A stretch of DNA of 55,472 bases from Tilletiaria anomala UBC 951 (Eukaryota > Basidiomycota > Exobasidiomycetes > Georgefischeriales > Tilletiariaceae): positions 1-55,472 of the forward strand of contig NW_013546906.1 in NCBI RefSeq assembly GCF_000711695.1. Direction: 5' to 3'. Positions 21,378 through 33,374 of this stretch are shown here, in pieces. Position numbers and translations under genes: made by a program. The notes beneath the pieces were generated by a model. That model worked only from the letters and a program-made list of their open reading frames with translations, had not been told where the DNA came from and searched no databases. The stretch's first letter is position 1; every line of letters begins with the position of its first letter.

Positions 21378-23663
21378 TTACAGACAGCACGTGCGACGAA
21401 ATGCGAGAAGCGCCGTATGCACCACAAGCAGAGTGACGGACAGATATGGCGCCAAGGCGCCGTTGAGGGTGCCGGTACGAGCATTTCGGTAAGCTTGTGC
21501 TGCAATCATGCACTCGGCAATTCCACTGATGAGTGTGCTATATGCGATCCATTTGCGCGGCCGGCTCATTGAACCGCATGCAAGATCAAGCATTGCGTAC
21601 TTCACGAGAAAGAGACTTCCCGCCAGAAGCACGGGATACTCGCGCCGCAGCATGGGTGTCAGGGCGAACGGCAACAGGAGCTTGAGGGGGCCAGCGGAGG
21701 ATTCTGGTGGAGACAGGCTCAGGCGGCGCGTAAAAATGGGGTGCGTCGGATCTAGGCTCGAACTTCGCGCAATCTCGGCTTCCCTCTTGCCTGCTGAAGC
21801 AGATCGCTTGCGCTGCTCGGGCTTAGATGATGATGCACTTATCGCGGCGAGGCGTTGGAGAACCTCTTCGGATGTCGGCCGCTTGGTCGGATCGATGTTC
21901 AGCAGGTCTCGGAGAAGTGGCAACAGCCTGGAATCGGTGTGCGTGAATGGTACTTCCGGGCTGGCGGCAGGAAAGGGTCAGCGGACTGCGAGCTATTAGG
22001 GGTTTGGATTTAACGCACCGAGCAGCCCAACCTGTGTACGCAAGCATCTCCTCGCGCAAGACATCAACGTCATCTACTTGCGAGTACGGCAGCTTGAAGT
22101 ACAGCAGCAAATGCAGTATCATTCCTGAAACCAATGGATAGATTGTAAGCGAGCAACTGAGCTGTAAGCGGCGGGAGCTAGATACTTGCCAAGAGACCAC
22201 ATATCGGCTTTGCGGGACAGCTCCTGCAGCTGACCAGTCCTTGGGTCGACACGAATCGTTTCGGGCGCCATAAACTAGAAAACATAGAGGATCAATCGCT
22301 CAGTAGGGGTGGCTGATCACGCTGCGCATGGCATGACTGGCCCTCACCTCCATAGTTCCCGTATGTCCCGAGCGTCTGCGCATCCAGCTATCTTTCAAGA
22401 ACGCGCTCGAGCCGAAGTCAGAGATGAGAACGCGAGGGCTGGTGGAGAGTGTTTGTTAGGTTGGTTGAAATCAACTGTATTGCACAATGCGGGAAGCTCA
22501 CATAAGCGCGTCTTCGTCCCAGTGCAGCAGCGCATTGGCTGGCTTGAGATCCAGATGGAGAATACCTCTCGAATGCAAGAAAGAGAGACCGGACGCAATG
22601 TCGTGAATCAAGCTGATCGTTTCGTCCTCCCGTAAGAGATGCACAGCGGGGGTATCCTCGGAAAGGTGCCCTTGGCCACGCTTTCTTTTCGCTGCATTGC
22701 GTCGGCGAAATGCTGCTTTCAGCTTCTCAGCGCGGGCTCGGTCTGGCACGGGCGCTGGAGAGGATCTTCCCGATGGTTGAGGAGAATCCACTTTGTGTCC
22801 AGATCTCAGGTAAATCCAGCTGCAAGTCGTCGTACGATTGAGAATTTGCATTCTGATAACCTCAAGAAGACGAAAGGGGGAAAGCTCACTCTGCCAGGGA
22901 CCCGCCGTTCGCGGCCATCATCAACACGTGCAACGTAGGCACGACGGGCGAAAAAGGCCCCAGCCGCGCAGATTCGATCCACGCGTGTTGGTAGTGTATC
23001 ACATTCGGGTGCTGTAGCGCCTCCATCATGTGGACTTCCTTCAGGCTTTCGAGTAGATGGTCAGATTGGCTGCCACATGGTATCTTCTTGACGGCATAAG
23101 TGCCGAGCTTGTTCCCGTTGAGGACATGCTGGCACAGATAGACTTGCCCCGAGCCCCCACGGCCGAGCTTGCGCAGCTCAATGAAGAACTTATTGTAGTA
23201 CCCTTGCGCTCCAGCATTCTCGTCAAAGATGCCGCCACAGTCGACCGGCGTGCCAGGCCGGGTCGTGCCGACGCTGCTACCTTCGTCAATTACGGGCCCC
23301 TGCGCCAAGAGGCGAAAGTAATGAGGCGCGGTAGACGATGGCTCAAAGGGAAGCGTTCCATCATTACCAGCGACTCGGGAGCCATTCCATGGCCGCAAGC
23401 ACGTTGGGCAGAATGTGTACTCCTCAGGATTCTCCGTTTGCTCTGGCGGCGGCAAGGACAGAGGGGAACGGAGAGCGACAGTCCCTGTTCCGATCGGACG
23501 AGACTGTAGTGACAGCGAGTGGGAAGCTGGGCTATAAATGGCTGAATGATCCCGTCTAGAGTGCAAGAACAGATTCGATCAGCCTCGCGTCATGACACAA
23601 AATGGGCTAAACCCACGTTCGGAGGACGATTTGCAGACCCGATGAAGAGTCCGAGCGCTTCAT
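21378..23663 (-). CDS. IKS1: IKS1-type protein kinase with C-terminal membrane segments
   Basis: Exons 23663-23617, 23555-22890, 22819-22502, 22438-22348, 22274-22190, 22124-22019 and 21960-21378 give 631 residues, all in frame. An N-terminal Cys pair (FCPTCLRPW) precedes the kinase: Gly loop LGRGGSGQVYL, Lys in TYAVKKIP, catalytic loop HLDLKPAN (HLD in place of HRD), ISDFGSS, GTMEFMAPETI and ADMWSLGMIL. An Arg/Lys-rich insert follows the hinge. The C-terminus has several hydrophobic helices (YPVLLAGSLFLVKYAML; LSVTLLVVHTALLAF), as in the IKS1 family. No ATG lies in the second exon, so a small first exon encoding MKRSDSSSGLQIVLR is proposed. The intron after SLG has a GC donor. The role of IKS1 is poorly defined. 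Confidence 0.9.
22125..22189 (-). other. GC-AG intron in the kinase gene
   Basis: Read on the minus strand the exon ends TCTCTTG and the intron begins gcaagtatc, ending gtttcag before GAATGATACTG. This gives ADMWSLGMIL, the expected kinase sequence. No nearby GT donor keeps the frame; the gtatct a few bases downstream shifts it. GC followed by AAGT is the standard form of the rare GC-AG intron class. Confidence 0.8.
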
Positions 23664-25129
23664 CGTTGGTCACGCACCATCGCAGCCCGCAGCGTGCCGA
23701 TTGGATGCGCTAGCTGGTCCCTGCAATGTTGCTACCAGGCAACGTCGATGTCACTGATTGCATGACTAGTTGCATGTTCGCCAGCGAATGATCGTACACA
23801 TGGAGACCGCCAATCTGGAGTTGCCTGTCGCACATTCGTGGAAATTGAATGGGTGCTTGCTGCTCGATCAACGCAGCCTTGCTTTGAAACCTCGAGGAGG
23901 ATCGCTGTCGGCCGTGTGATGATGATGCGTACCTACCGTGCAGAGCAGAAAAGGACTCTCCTTTTTTTAACACACAACCGTCCACCGCAGTTGACCTGCC
24001 CTGCGGCTGTGCGCGCATCACAGCGAAAATTTTGGGCCATCGAAGAGCATAGCTACATTTCACCTACTGGACTTCTCTTTATTACCTACACTACCTACTC
24101 CCCTTAAGTCACCTGCAATGTCTGTGTAAGAAGTGGTCGTCGACGAGTCAGTCTTTCCGATTTGCCTGCCGGCGACGGAAGAAGGAGAAAAAAGAAAAAC
24201 AGACGGGAACCCCCGCATCGGACACCCTCCGCGAAGAACGACAGCGAGCGCGGCCGCCGGGTGACCTCCAACAGGCACTGCTGGCGGACCCATACAAGTG
24301 GATCCAACTCCAATTGCGAAATCATTTCCTCTCGGACGACGCCTGAGCGGACTTACCTTGATTCATAAGGTGAGTCAGAGAGTACGATGGTCGGATGATG
24401 CGGTATCCTCGTCGCGAGATCGACGTTGGAGGAGGTGGCCGAGATGAACTGAAGAAGGACGTAGCGGCCACAGTGGCCGAGGTGGGCAACATCTTCTAGG
24501 CGGCGGCGTCAATTGCGTGTACTACGCGAAAAATAACGAGCCGGGGGCAGACTAGGAGAGGATGTTTTCCTACCGAGGCAGGTCGTTTCCAGCTGTCGTC
24601 GCGTTGGACGCCTGGGGTTGATGGTGTTCTGGAGCCTCCGCGACCCAGCTTCCGCACCCATTGGACCCGCACATGCTGCTCCGTCCATCTACGCGGACAA
24701 CAAGCGATCATGGATCATTTTGACACACTTGGAGAGGAATGTAAGCTGAACATTGTTGTCTCGAACCCTTTTTTGCACCTTCCTATCTGCACCATGTCGA
24801 TTGGGACCTACCTGATGGCCCCTCAACCCATCCTTCCCATCATTCGTTGGCACTCTATCTCGGCATCGACGCCGATCGCCCACTCTGCCTACGGCATATT
24901 CATGGCAACCATTTCGGTCCTCTGTTTGCGACATGATGGACGCGACACCGCAAATGACCTACCCGCTACCCTCAAAACATGCAGCGCTTCATCTCTGGGT
25001 GAGTTCAAGTAATGCCATCCCAACGAGTAGGGATATTAAAGTGATGGAAGCTGGGTCTGACATTAACGTCATTTCTTGCTCATTTGGCCCCCTCTGCCGA
25101 TCATTCTGCGTTGTAAAATCATTTCCACG
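23664..25129. other. Divergent upstream region of IKS1-like kinase and ODC; long ODC leader
   Basis: 1466 bases between a minus-strand and a plus-strand gene. If the ODC transcript starts near 24050-24100 it has a leader of about 1 kb with several upstream ATGs: a three-codon frame at 24118-24129 (M-S-V-stop) and a 100-codon frame at 24710-25012. A gtgagt donor near 24999 follows another ATG frame at 24933, so a leader intron or alternative first exon is possible. No independent gene is convincing here. Confidence 0.45.
24710..25012 (+). other. Candidate upstream open frame in the ODC leader
   Basis: ATG at 24710 opens a 100-codon frame ending 117 bases before the ODC ATG. The product has no recognised domain. 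If transcribed in the ODC leader it could dampen translation, as upstream frames often do in polyamine genes. That is inference; a chance frame is equally possible. Confidence 0.25.
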
Positions 25130-26953
25130 ATGTCGTTGCCTTCGGCCTTCCACATCTACCAAGTTGAACTGTTTTCCCTATACGACAGAAACGGTCACTG
25201 GCCACTCGACATATTTGACTCCGGGTCGATGGCAGTTCGCATCCACCACCCTGTAAACGCTTCGGCAACGCCAGAGCAGCAATATGCGCTTACTATCAAG
25301 GCTGCACAATTTCAATATGAGCACCTCAATACCCAATCCCATTCCATCTCCGACAGCAAAGGGACGGCCGCCAAGAAGCAGCTGATTCAGCCCAAAGCGC
25401 TGCAACACACTGACCCCAAGCTTAAAACTCCTATCTTTTTGGGCTCGACTACCGACCAGCTTCGAGCAACACTCGGTCTCATCGACGTTGATGAATGCGA
25501 GGCGGACGGTGAGAGTGCATTCTTTATCGCGGATCTGGCAGAAGTGTATAGGCAGCATCTTCGTTGGACGAAGGAGCTGCCCCGTATTGTCCCCTTCTAC
25601 GGTAAGTCTTCCTAGTGGGCCTTTCCACCCAACTCGAGATGGCTCAAGCTTCCACCTGCATCTACAGCTGTCAAGTGCAACCCCGATCCAAACGTGCTTC
25701 GCCTGCTCGCCGCCCTTGGCACCGGCTTCGACTGCGCGTCCAACGGCGAGATCCAGAATGTCCTCGACATTGGTGTCTCGCCTTCGCGGATCATCTATGC
25801 CAATCCCTGCAAGGCTTCATCCTTCGTCAGGCAGGCCGCCAGGCAAGGCATTGCCATGACCACATTCGATAACCTGGACGAGCTCAACAAGATGAAGAAG
25901 TTCCACCCTAAGTGCAAGCTCGTCGTGCGCATCCTGACCGACGATTCGAAGAGTGTCTGCCAGCTCGGCCTCAAGTTCGGAGCACCGCTCGACTCGGTCC
26001 CTCGCCTGCTGGCAAGGGCCAGAGAGCTCGAGCTGGACGTCGTCGGCGTTAGCTTCCACGTCGGCTCCGGCTGCTACGACCCCGAGAGCTTCCGAGACGC
26101 TGTCCGGCGTGCACGGATAGCCTTCCAGATGGGAAAGGTTGCAGGCTACACGTTTGGCCTGCTCGATGTCGGTGGTGGCTACGATCACAGCAACTTTGAG
26201 ATGATTGCCAAAGTCCTCCGCACCTCCCTTGACGAGTTCTTCCCGCTCGAACAGTTCGGTGCAGGCGGCTCCGAGATGAGGGAGGGACAGGAAGCTTTGC
26301 GTATTATCGCAGAGCCTGGACGTTACTACGTCCAATGCGCCTTCGTCCTCGCTGCAAACATCATCGCTCGGCGTGACGGCCGCAGTGATGTCGACGACTT
26401 GGACGATGCCATGGAGCAGAGCTCGACGCCGGATACCGACTGCACGTCTTCCACCGCTGTCGACAGCATCGAGCCGCAGCAGCAAGACAAGCCGCAAGTC
26501 ATGCTATACCAGAACGACGGCATGTACGGCGCGTTCAACTGCATCATGTTCGACCATCAAATCGTCCACCCGAAAGTACTGACGCTTCGACGCCAGTTTG
26601 CCTACCGGCCTGACCTGGAGGCACCGGGTGTCGCGCCTGTAGACGAGTCCACCTCCGAAAGCCCCGATAAGTTGCTCGTCGAAAGCGACGACAACCAGCT
26701 CATCCCCTGCAGCGTCTGGGGGCCGACGTGCGACTCGATCGACTGCGTTCGGGACCTCGCGTACCTGCCCAAAGGTCTCAACGTCGGCGACTGGCTTGTC
26801 TACGAGAACATGGGCGCCTATACCATCTGTGCAGCATCTTCCTTCAACGGCTTGCGTCGGTCCGAAGTACGATACACCGTCGGCGCCGAAGGCGAAGATG
26901 CCGATGCCGTCAAAAATCTGCTCTCCCTCGTGGAGGCATCAGAGAGTTCCTAA
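25130..26953 (+). CDS. SPE1: Ornithine decarboxylase
   Basis: Exons 25130-25601 and 25668-26953 give 585 residues. It decarboxylates ornithine to putrescine, the first committed step of polyamine synthesis, in the cytosol, with PLP. Seen: FYAVKCNPD across the splice (PLP Lys), GTGFDCASNGEI, VSFHVGSGC, a glycine-rich LLDVGGGYD loop, AEPGRYYVQ, the active-site Cys in WGPTCDSIDC, and the C-terminal 'GDWLVYENMGAYT'. The protein is longer than the usual 430-470 residues, with a 120-residue variable N-terminus and an acidic Ser/Asp/Gln-rich insert (around DDLDDAMEQSS) after AANIIARRDGR. The start at 25130 is the upstream-most ATG in the coding frame that I trust; the true N-terminus is uncertain. 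Confidence 0.93.
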
Positions 26954-27481
26954 CGCTCGAAGTATTACATTGTATTATAATAGACAAGCATCCTTGACTT
27001 CTGCTTTTGTCAGGTGTCGAGCTTTGTGTATACGTGTTGCGCGCCGGTCCCGCATGCCTCGCTCGACTTACGAAGTCTCGACAAACAAAACCATCTATAG
27101 ATAGATTCGTTTGGCGAGGAGGCTAGTGTGGTCGTAGGTCCCGCAAAACAGTTGCACCGAATGTCTTGCCAACTGGCAACACTATCATTCCCATCTCTCT
27201 CACACAGTGGGCCAGTGCTACGTGCCACGTACGGCGTGCGTGACGCGGCGACGCGTCAAAATACCTGGTCTGCGGGACGTGGGCTCAACACGGGCGCGCA
27301 GCATGATGGAGAACGCGATTCGCAAGGAGCTCTGGGTGCTTGTTCACTGCGACTGTTGAAGGTCTGAAGGATATCGTCGCAAGGCTAGAAGGCATCCGAA
27401 AGCAAAGCCTGTTGCAGATTGAATGTCACTCTCAAGGATATTGTGAGTGAGGAAACCTCGACGGTAGGACCAATACGCAAA
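26954..27481. other. Intergenic region between ODC and POL3
   Basis: 528 bases holding the ODC 3' end and the POL3 promoter. No frame or core motif here could be supported. Confidence 0.5.
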
Positions 27482-30400
27482 ATGGCGCCCGTGGCTACAG
27501 AGACGTGAGTCGAACGATCGATTCGGTTACCTCGCGTGTTGGAGCTGCAGCACAGTGCATGCTGACGTGTCTACCATCACGACTGGCACTCCTGCAAAAA
27601 GAATTACAGCGGAGCCGTCACCGCCTGATGCATCAGGCGTGCATTTGGCCAAGAAACGCAAGATCAATGGCAAAGCGGCGGCGCCTTCTTTTGCGGAAAC
27701 GCTGCAAAAGCTTAAGGACGACGCGGAGGCGGTAGGAGGTAGGTGCTGAGTCCTGTTGGCTGTCCCCAGTCGGCTTTCTGACGCTTTTCGATTGCTCTGC
27801 GATCTGCAGATGACAAGCAAATTTGGGCCAGGCCCCCAGTGGAACATTTCAATCCCGAGAAAGACGCACTCGGTAAGAGGATTTGAACATTGAACGTAGG
27901 TAGGTACTCGCTGCTAAATGTCGCACTCTGGCCACAGTCTTTCAACAAATCGACATTGAAGAATTCACACAGGTCAATGCGCCTCCTGCAATCCGTATGT
28001 ATGGAGTAACTCAGGTGCGTTGCTCTGTTGCGATGCGACGGTCACATTCTCAAATGCTGACCGCGCCGACCCGTGACCAGGAAGGGCACGCAGTCTTGGC
28101 CCACGTCAAAGGCTTCTTGCCTTACTTTTACATTCATGCTCCCAAGGGGTTCCGCAGCGATACTTGCGATGCGTTCACAAACCATCTCAATGTGAGTGAC
28201 AATGGAGGTTACCTTGCCAATGAGGTGGTGGTGTCTGACGCATTGACTTCTCCACTCTAGACTATCCTTGGCTTTCGAGGTGTGCAGAAGATCGAGATGT
28301 GCGTCAAGCGCAGTCTTATGAACTACACTGGGCCCGAGAGCGTCGCTTTTATCAAGATCACCATGTCAGATACACGCAGCTTACCAAAGCTCAGAGGATC
28401 TTTCGAGCGAGGAGAAATCTCATTCCGAGACTTGTGGGAGTCTGGAAACGAGATTCTCACGTACGAGAATATCGCATACACGCTACGCTTTATGATCGAC
28501 CATCAAGTGAGTGCGCAGATGCTGCTTTGAAAAGGTGAGATACGCAGCTGAGAGAGTAATCTTGTGCAGATTGTGGGCATGAATTGGATCGAGATCCCGG
28601 CCGGAGAATATACAGTTCGCAAAGGGGCTTCGAAGGTGTCGCTTGTGCAGATCGAAGTCGACTGTCAGCATGACAAGCTCATCTCGCACAGCCCAGATGG
28701 CGACTGGTCCAAGGTCGCGCCACTGCGCATCCTCAGCTTTGACATTGAGTGCGCTGGCCGCAAAGGTGTCTTTCCAGATGCACAAATTGATCCCGTCATC
28801 CAGATCGCTAATATGGTCACGCGACAAGGAGAAGCTGCGCCGTTCGTCAAGAACGTCTTTACGCTCAACTCATGCGCGCACATTGTCGGTAGTGACGTTC
28901 GAAGCTTTGACGATGAGGTGGAGATGCTGGAGGCTTGGACGAAATTTGTCCAAGAGGTCGATCCGGACGTCGTCATCGGTTACAACACTTCCAACTTCGA
29001 CTTTCCCTACCTGTTGGATCGCGCCAAGACTCTCAAAGCCAACAACTTTGCCTATCTCGGACGGGAACGAGGGACACGAACCGAGGCAAAGGACACGCAC
29101 TTCTCCTCGAAGGCGTATGGCACTCGAGACTCTAAAAATACAGAACTGCAAGGGCGCTTGCAGCTCGACATGCTTCAAGTCATGCAGCGCGACTATAAGC
29201 TCCGATCCTACTCACTTAATTCGGTCTCTTTCGAGTTTCTAGGAGAGCAGAAGGAGGATGTGCACCACTCGCTCATCACGGAGCTCCAAAATGGTGGACC
29301 GGAATCGCGAAGGCGTCTGGCGATTTATTGCTTGAAGGACGCTTACCTACCGCAACGCTTGATGGACAAGCTGATGTGCTTCATCAACTACATCGAAATG
29401 GCAAGGGTCACGGGCGTTCCGTTCAACTATTTACTCTCCCGAGGGCAGCAGATCAAGGTAATCGCGCAGCTTTTTCGCAAGGCAAGATCTGATGACTACC
29501 TCGTTCCGTCAACAAAGAGCGAAGGCACGGACGATCAATATGAGGGTGCCACAGTGTTGGAGCCGAAGCAAGGCTACTACGACAAGCCCATCGCCACGTT
29601 GGATTTCGCTTCGCTGTACCCCTCGATCATGATGGCGCATAACTTGTGCTATACAACGCTGCTGAACAAGCAGACGATCGATCGACTGCAGCTCAAGGAG
29701 GGAGAGGACTATGTGCACACGCCGAACAACAACTTCTTTGCCACAGTCAAACTACGTAAGGGCCTGCTGCCAACTGTCTTGGAAGACTTAATCAGTGCAA
29801 GGAAACGCGCCAAGGCCGACCTAAAGAAGGAGACGGACCCGTTCAAGCGTGCTGTGCTGGATGGTCGTCAGCTCGCTCTTAAGATCTCTGCGAATTCGGT
29901 CTATGGTTTCACGGGTGCGACAATTGGCAAGCTGCCATGCCTGGAAATATCGATGAGCGTCACTGCTTACGGTCGTCAGATGATCGAACATACCAAGCAG
30001 ATGGTGGAGAGTCGTTACACGATCGCCAACGGCTACGAGCACGACGCTGAAGTCATTTATGGTGATACAGACTCGGTTATGGTAAAATTCGGCGTGTCGG
30101 GCCTGAAGCAAGCGATGGAGCTAGGAGCAGAGGCAGCCGCAATCGTCTCCGAGTCGTTCATCAGGCCCATCAAGCTCGAGTTCGAGAAGGTCTATTTCCC
30201 ATACCTCCTTATTAGCAAGAAGAGATACGCTGGGCTCTACTGGACGCGGCCAGAAAAGCACGACAAGATGGACACAAAGGGTATCGAGACTGTCCGTCGC
30301 GACAACTGCCGCTTGGTACAGACAGTCATCGACACGTGCCTGCGCAAAATGCTCATCGACCGGGACGTGCAAGGGGCGGAGAACTATGCAAAGCAGATCA

Positions 30401-31272
30401 TCTCAGACTTGCTGCAGAACCAGGTAGACATGTCGCAGCTGGTCATCACCAAGGCACTCGCAAAAGCAGACTACGCTGCGAAGCAGGCGCACGTGGAGCT
30501 TGCTGAGCGGATGCGCAAGCGTGATGCGGGCTCTGCGCCGGCTTTGGGCGATCGAGTGGCATATGTGATCGTCAAAGGTGGCAAAGGTGAGTGTTCCTGT
30601 TGGCTGTCTTTGCTTTTCGCATCGAGCTCTACAGGCTAATATCTCTGCTTGGATCTACAGGAGCAGCAGCGTATGAGCGTTCGGAAGACCCATTGTACGT
30701 GCTGGAGCACAACATTCCGATCGACACCCGATACTACCTCGACAACCAGCTCTCGAAGCCTCTGATGCGCATCTTTGAGCCGATCATGGGCAGCCGCAGC
30801 AGCAGTCTGCTAGCCGGCGAGCATACGCGCAAGGTGCAAGTCGCCACGTCGAACGTGGGTAGTCTAATGAAGTTTGCCGTGCGCACCGCGCAGTGCCTCG
30901 GGTGTCGTACGCCGCTGCACAAGAATATGGGCACCTTTCCCGTTTGCAACAACTGCTTGCCGCGCATCAACGAAATCTACCATGACAAGATGGCGAAAGC
31001 TTCGTCACTCGAAGTCGAATTCGCTCGCCTCTGGACATGTTGCCAGCGCTGTCAAGGCTCGCTCGCGCAGGATGTCATTTGTAGCAACAAGGACTGTCCG
31101 ATCTTTTTCAAGAGGTGAGTCTCTTCCACTCTTCGCATGCAACTCTTCGTTAAGGTCTGTCAATACTGATTTGGGAACCGCCGACGGTCTCGCCCGTTGC
31201 AGGAAGCGTGCGCAGAAGGATTGCGAAGAAGCGGTCAAGGTGCTCGAGCGCTTCGATGTTCGGTCGTGGTGA
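27482..31272 (+). CDS. POL3: DNA polymerase delta catalytic subunit
   Basis: Nine exons: 27482-27504, 27551-27738, 27810-27872, 27938-28014, 28081-28191, 28261-28506, 28570-30586, 30661-31114 and 31203-31272; 1082 residues, the usual family length. It is the replicative B-family polymerase with 3'-5' proofreading. Exonuclease motifs: SFDIECAG (Exo I), [11 protein letters not shown] (Exo II), YCLKDAYLP (Exo III). Polymerase motifs: [10 protein letters not shown] (A), [12 protein letters not shown] (B), YGDTDSVMV (C). The C-terminus has the CysA zinc motif (CLGCRTPL ... CNNCL) and the CysB motif (CCQRCQ ... CSNKDCP), which in this family binds an iron-sulfur cluster. The introns crowd the first kilobase. 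The basic 'KKRKINGK' near the N-terminus is a likely nuclear signal. Confidence 0.98.
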
Positions 31273-31968
31273 TCTGATTAAATGTACTGTCATTTGCGGG
31301 ATCCCAGGTGCTGCGATAGATGCCTTTGGCCTGCAGAGATTGAGCTTTGGCGGCGCGGACCGTGAGCGACAAACTGTAGCAAGCGAATGAGCGTGCGCGG
31401 CGATGAGCAAGATTGACGAGTGCCGTTGCAACAGTCAGCATGCTCGACACTTGAAGCGCGGTGAGGAGCGAGCGCGACACCGTCCTACGGGCGCTAAGCT
31501 ATGTACAGCCTTCGATGGCGTGGGTATAAAGACCGTAGCAACAGAGAAGGACGAAATAACCACGCTCGCTGCACCATGCGCGGCGCACAGTGTTCAGGCT
31601 TGCAAAGGCCAAATCGCGCTGATCCCGGAAGTTCACGAGACTAGCGGAGCAGTTCGGCAAAGTGCCGCTGGCGCGAGGCGAAGGTCCGGAACTGACCGAT
31701 GGCTCTCCTCTCTAAAGCCGCCGCCCGCCAAAAAAAAATAAAGACAAGGGCAGGACGTCATCCAAGATCATCAATGCGAAGCACGACCGCAGAGGGGCCA
31801 GGAGGTAATCAACACTCAGCAGAATCCCATTTGGCGACATGACGTTAATATAAAAGGTACATTTTGCGCGAAGCTTGTTAGGCAGGGTACAGGTGCAACT
31901 GTAGGATTGCAATAGAACGGTGCCAAAAGTGAGGCAAGGCAAGAGCAACAGAATCGAGCTTCACAAGC
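31273..31968. other. Intergenic region
   Basis: 696 bases between POL3 and the Rcf2-like gene. There is a poly-A run near 31730-31739. No supported gene was seen on either strand. Confidence 0.5.
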
Positions 31969-33079
31969 ATGTCGTTCGGCACGCACGCAGAGCACGGTAA
32001 CGCCGAGTACCGGCAAGAGTGAGTTTGGCTGAGCAGGGCGGTGCGAGACGCTGGAGGCTAGTCTTATTGTCGTCTCAGTTGTACTGACGGTACGGTCATG
32101 CTGCCTGCTTCTGCATCGATGGCAATCCGTCCGACGACGCCTTGCGCGCGTCAAGACAGTACAATGCAACACTAAGAGGAGCTGCGAAAGGGTCATTATT
32201 CGGGTTGGCAGTAGCCACACCGACTGCCTATATGCTGCAACGATCATGGGCGCCGTTCAGGGCGCTGAATCTGCCGGTCAAGTCCTTCTTCGTCATGAGC
32301 GCCACCGTCATGACAGGTGTCATCTGCGCTGATAAGGCCGGCATCGCCTTCAATGTAAGTCTTCGTCGCTCTCGTCTGCCACGCGACATGCCAAGTTTCG
32401 TTGACATGTGCTGACTGCGATTCTCGGTTTCCTTTTATTGCTCCGATTCTTCCGGAAACTTCAGAAAGAGCACTACAGCGATCAGGGCGCAAAGAACATG
32501 AAGCGGTATGCAACGCACGCGGAGCGAGAATGGGATCAACTGAGCACTGCGGACAAGGCACTAACGTGGACCAAGGAAAACAAGGTCGGCATCGTGGCAG
32601 GCAGGTATGTTCTGTGCGAGTGACGAGCTCGCAATGATTGGGATAACGTGCGTTGACAGCAGATTGCTCTTCGTGGGCATCACACGAGTAGCTGGGTGGC
32701 ATCCATGGCAGGCACTTTCGCGTTCATCCAGACGCAGCCTTTATCCTTTGCGCAAAAGCTGGTGCAGGCGCGTGTATGGGCACAAGGCCTGACGCTCGCC
32801 TCACTCGTCGGCATGGCTGCCATCACGCAGATCCCAAGTGCGGGCGACCGGATCATCGAAAGCCACCTGCATGCCAAGGAACACTCGTGGAAGGACTACA
32901 TCCCACAGGAGATGGGGGAAGAGGTGAGTTACACGACAGGTGTCGCTAGGAATACTGCGAAAAAGATGAACCTGATGATATTCGCACGACTCCCTCTCGC
33001 ATAGCTGGGCACCAACAAGGACGCGTCGAGCAAGTCGTCCAACCGGTCATCGGCGAATGCAAATACAGAGACGGAATAG
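31969..33079 (+). CDS. HIG1-domain respiratory supercomplex factor (Rcf2-like)
   Basis: Exons 31969-32018, 32156-32354, 32465-32604, 32692-32923 and 33005-33079 give 231 residues. Two hydrophobic hairpins are visible: KGSLFGLAVATPTAYML plus FFVMSATVMTGVICADKAG, and the HIG1 domain 'KVGIVAGSWVASMAGTFAF' plus 'LVQARVWAQGLTLASLVGM' containing the R-V-W-A-Q-G signature. In yeast Rcf2 sits in the mitochondrial inner membrane and helps the bc1/cytochrome oxidase supercomplex. The acceptor at 32155 was chosen because it alone continues the frame (RQE/QYNATLRG). The C-terminus is a Ser/Asn-rich tail. It converges with the NDUFA5 gene, 295 bases away. Confidence 0.85.
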
Positions 33080-33374
33080 AGCGAATCTACTACATAGAGC
33101 AAGGGGTGGCAATCTTCATCACCCTACACATATCGCATGCATCGCATCTGCCCCACTTTCGATCATTCTCTTCCGTCTCCCGTCTGTTGCAATACCATAA
33201 TCTACCCTTCGAGCAAATTATGCTGATGGTCTCGGACGCAAACGAGCTTGGTGTGTGAGATACCGGCGATTGGCTGGATCATAACAAGGTACGGCTCCAA
33301 GAATCAAACATGAGGATTGTTTGGCTTTCGCTCATGGTCGCGATGAATGCGTCCTGTCTGTCTAAAGCGACAAA

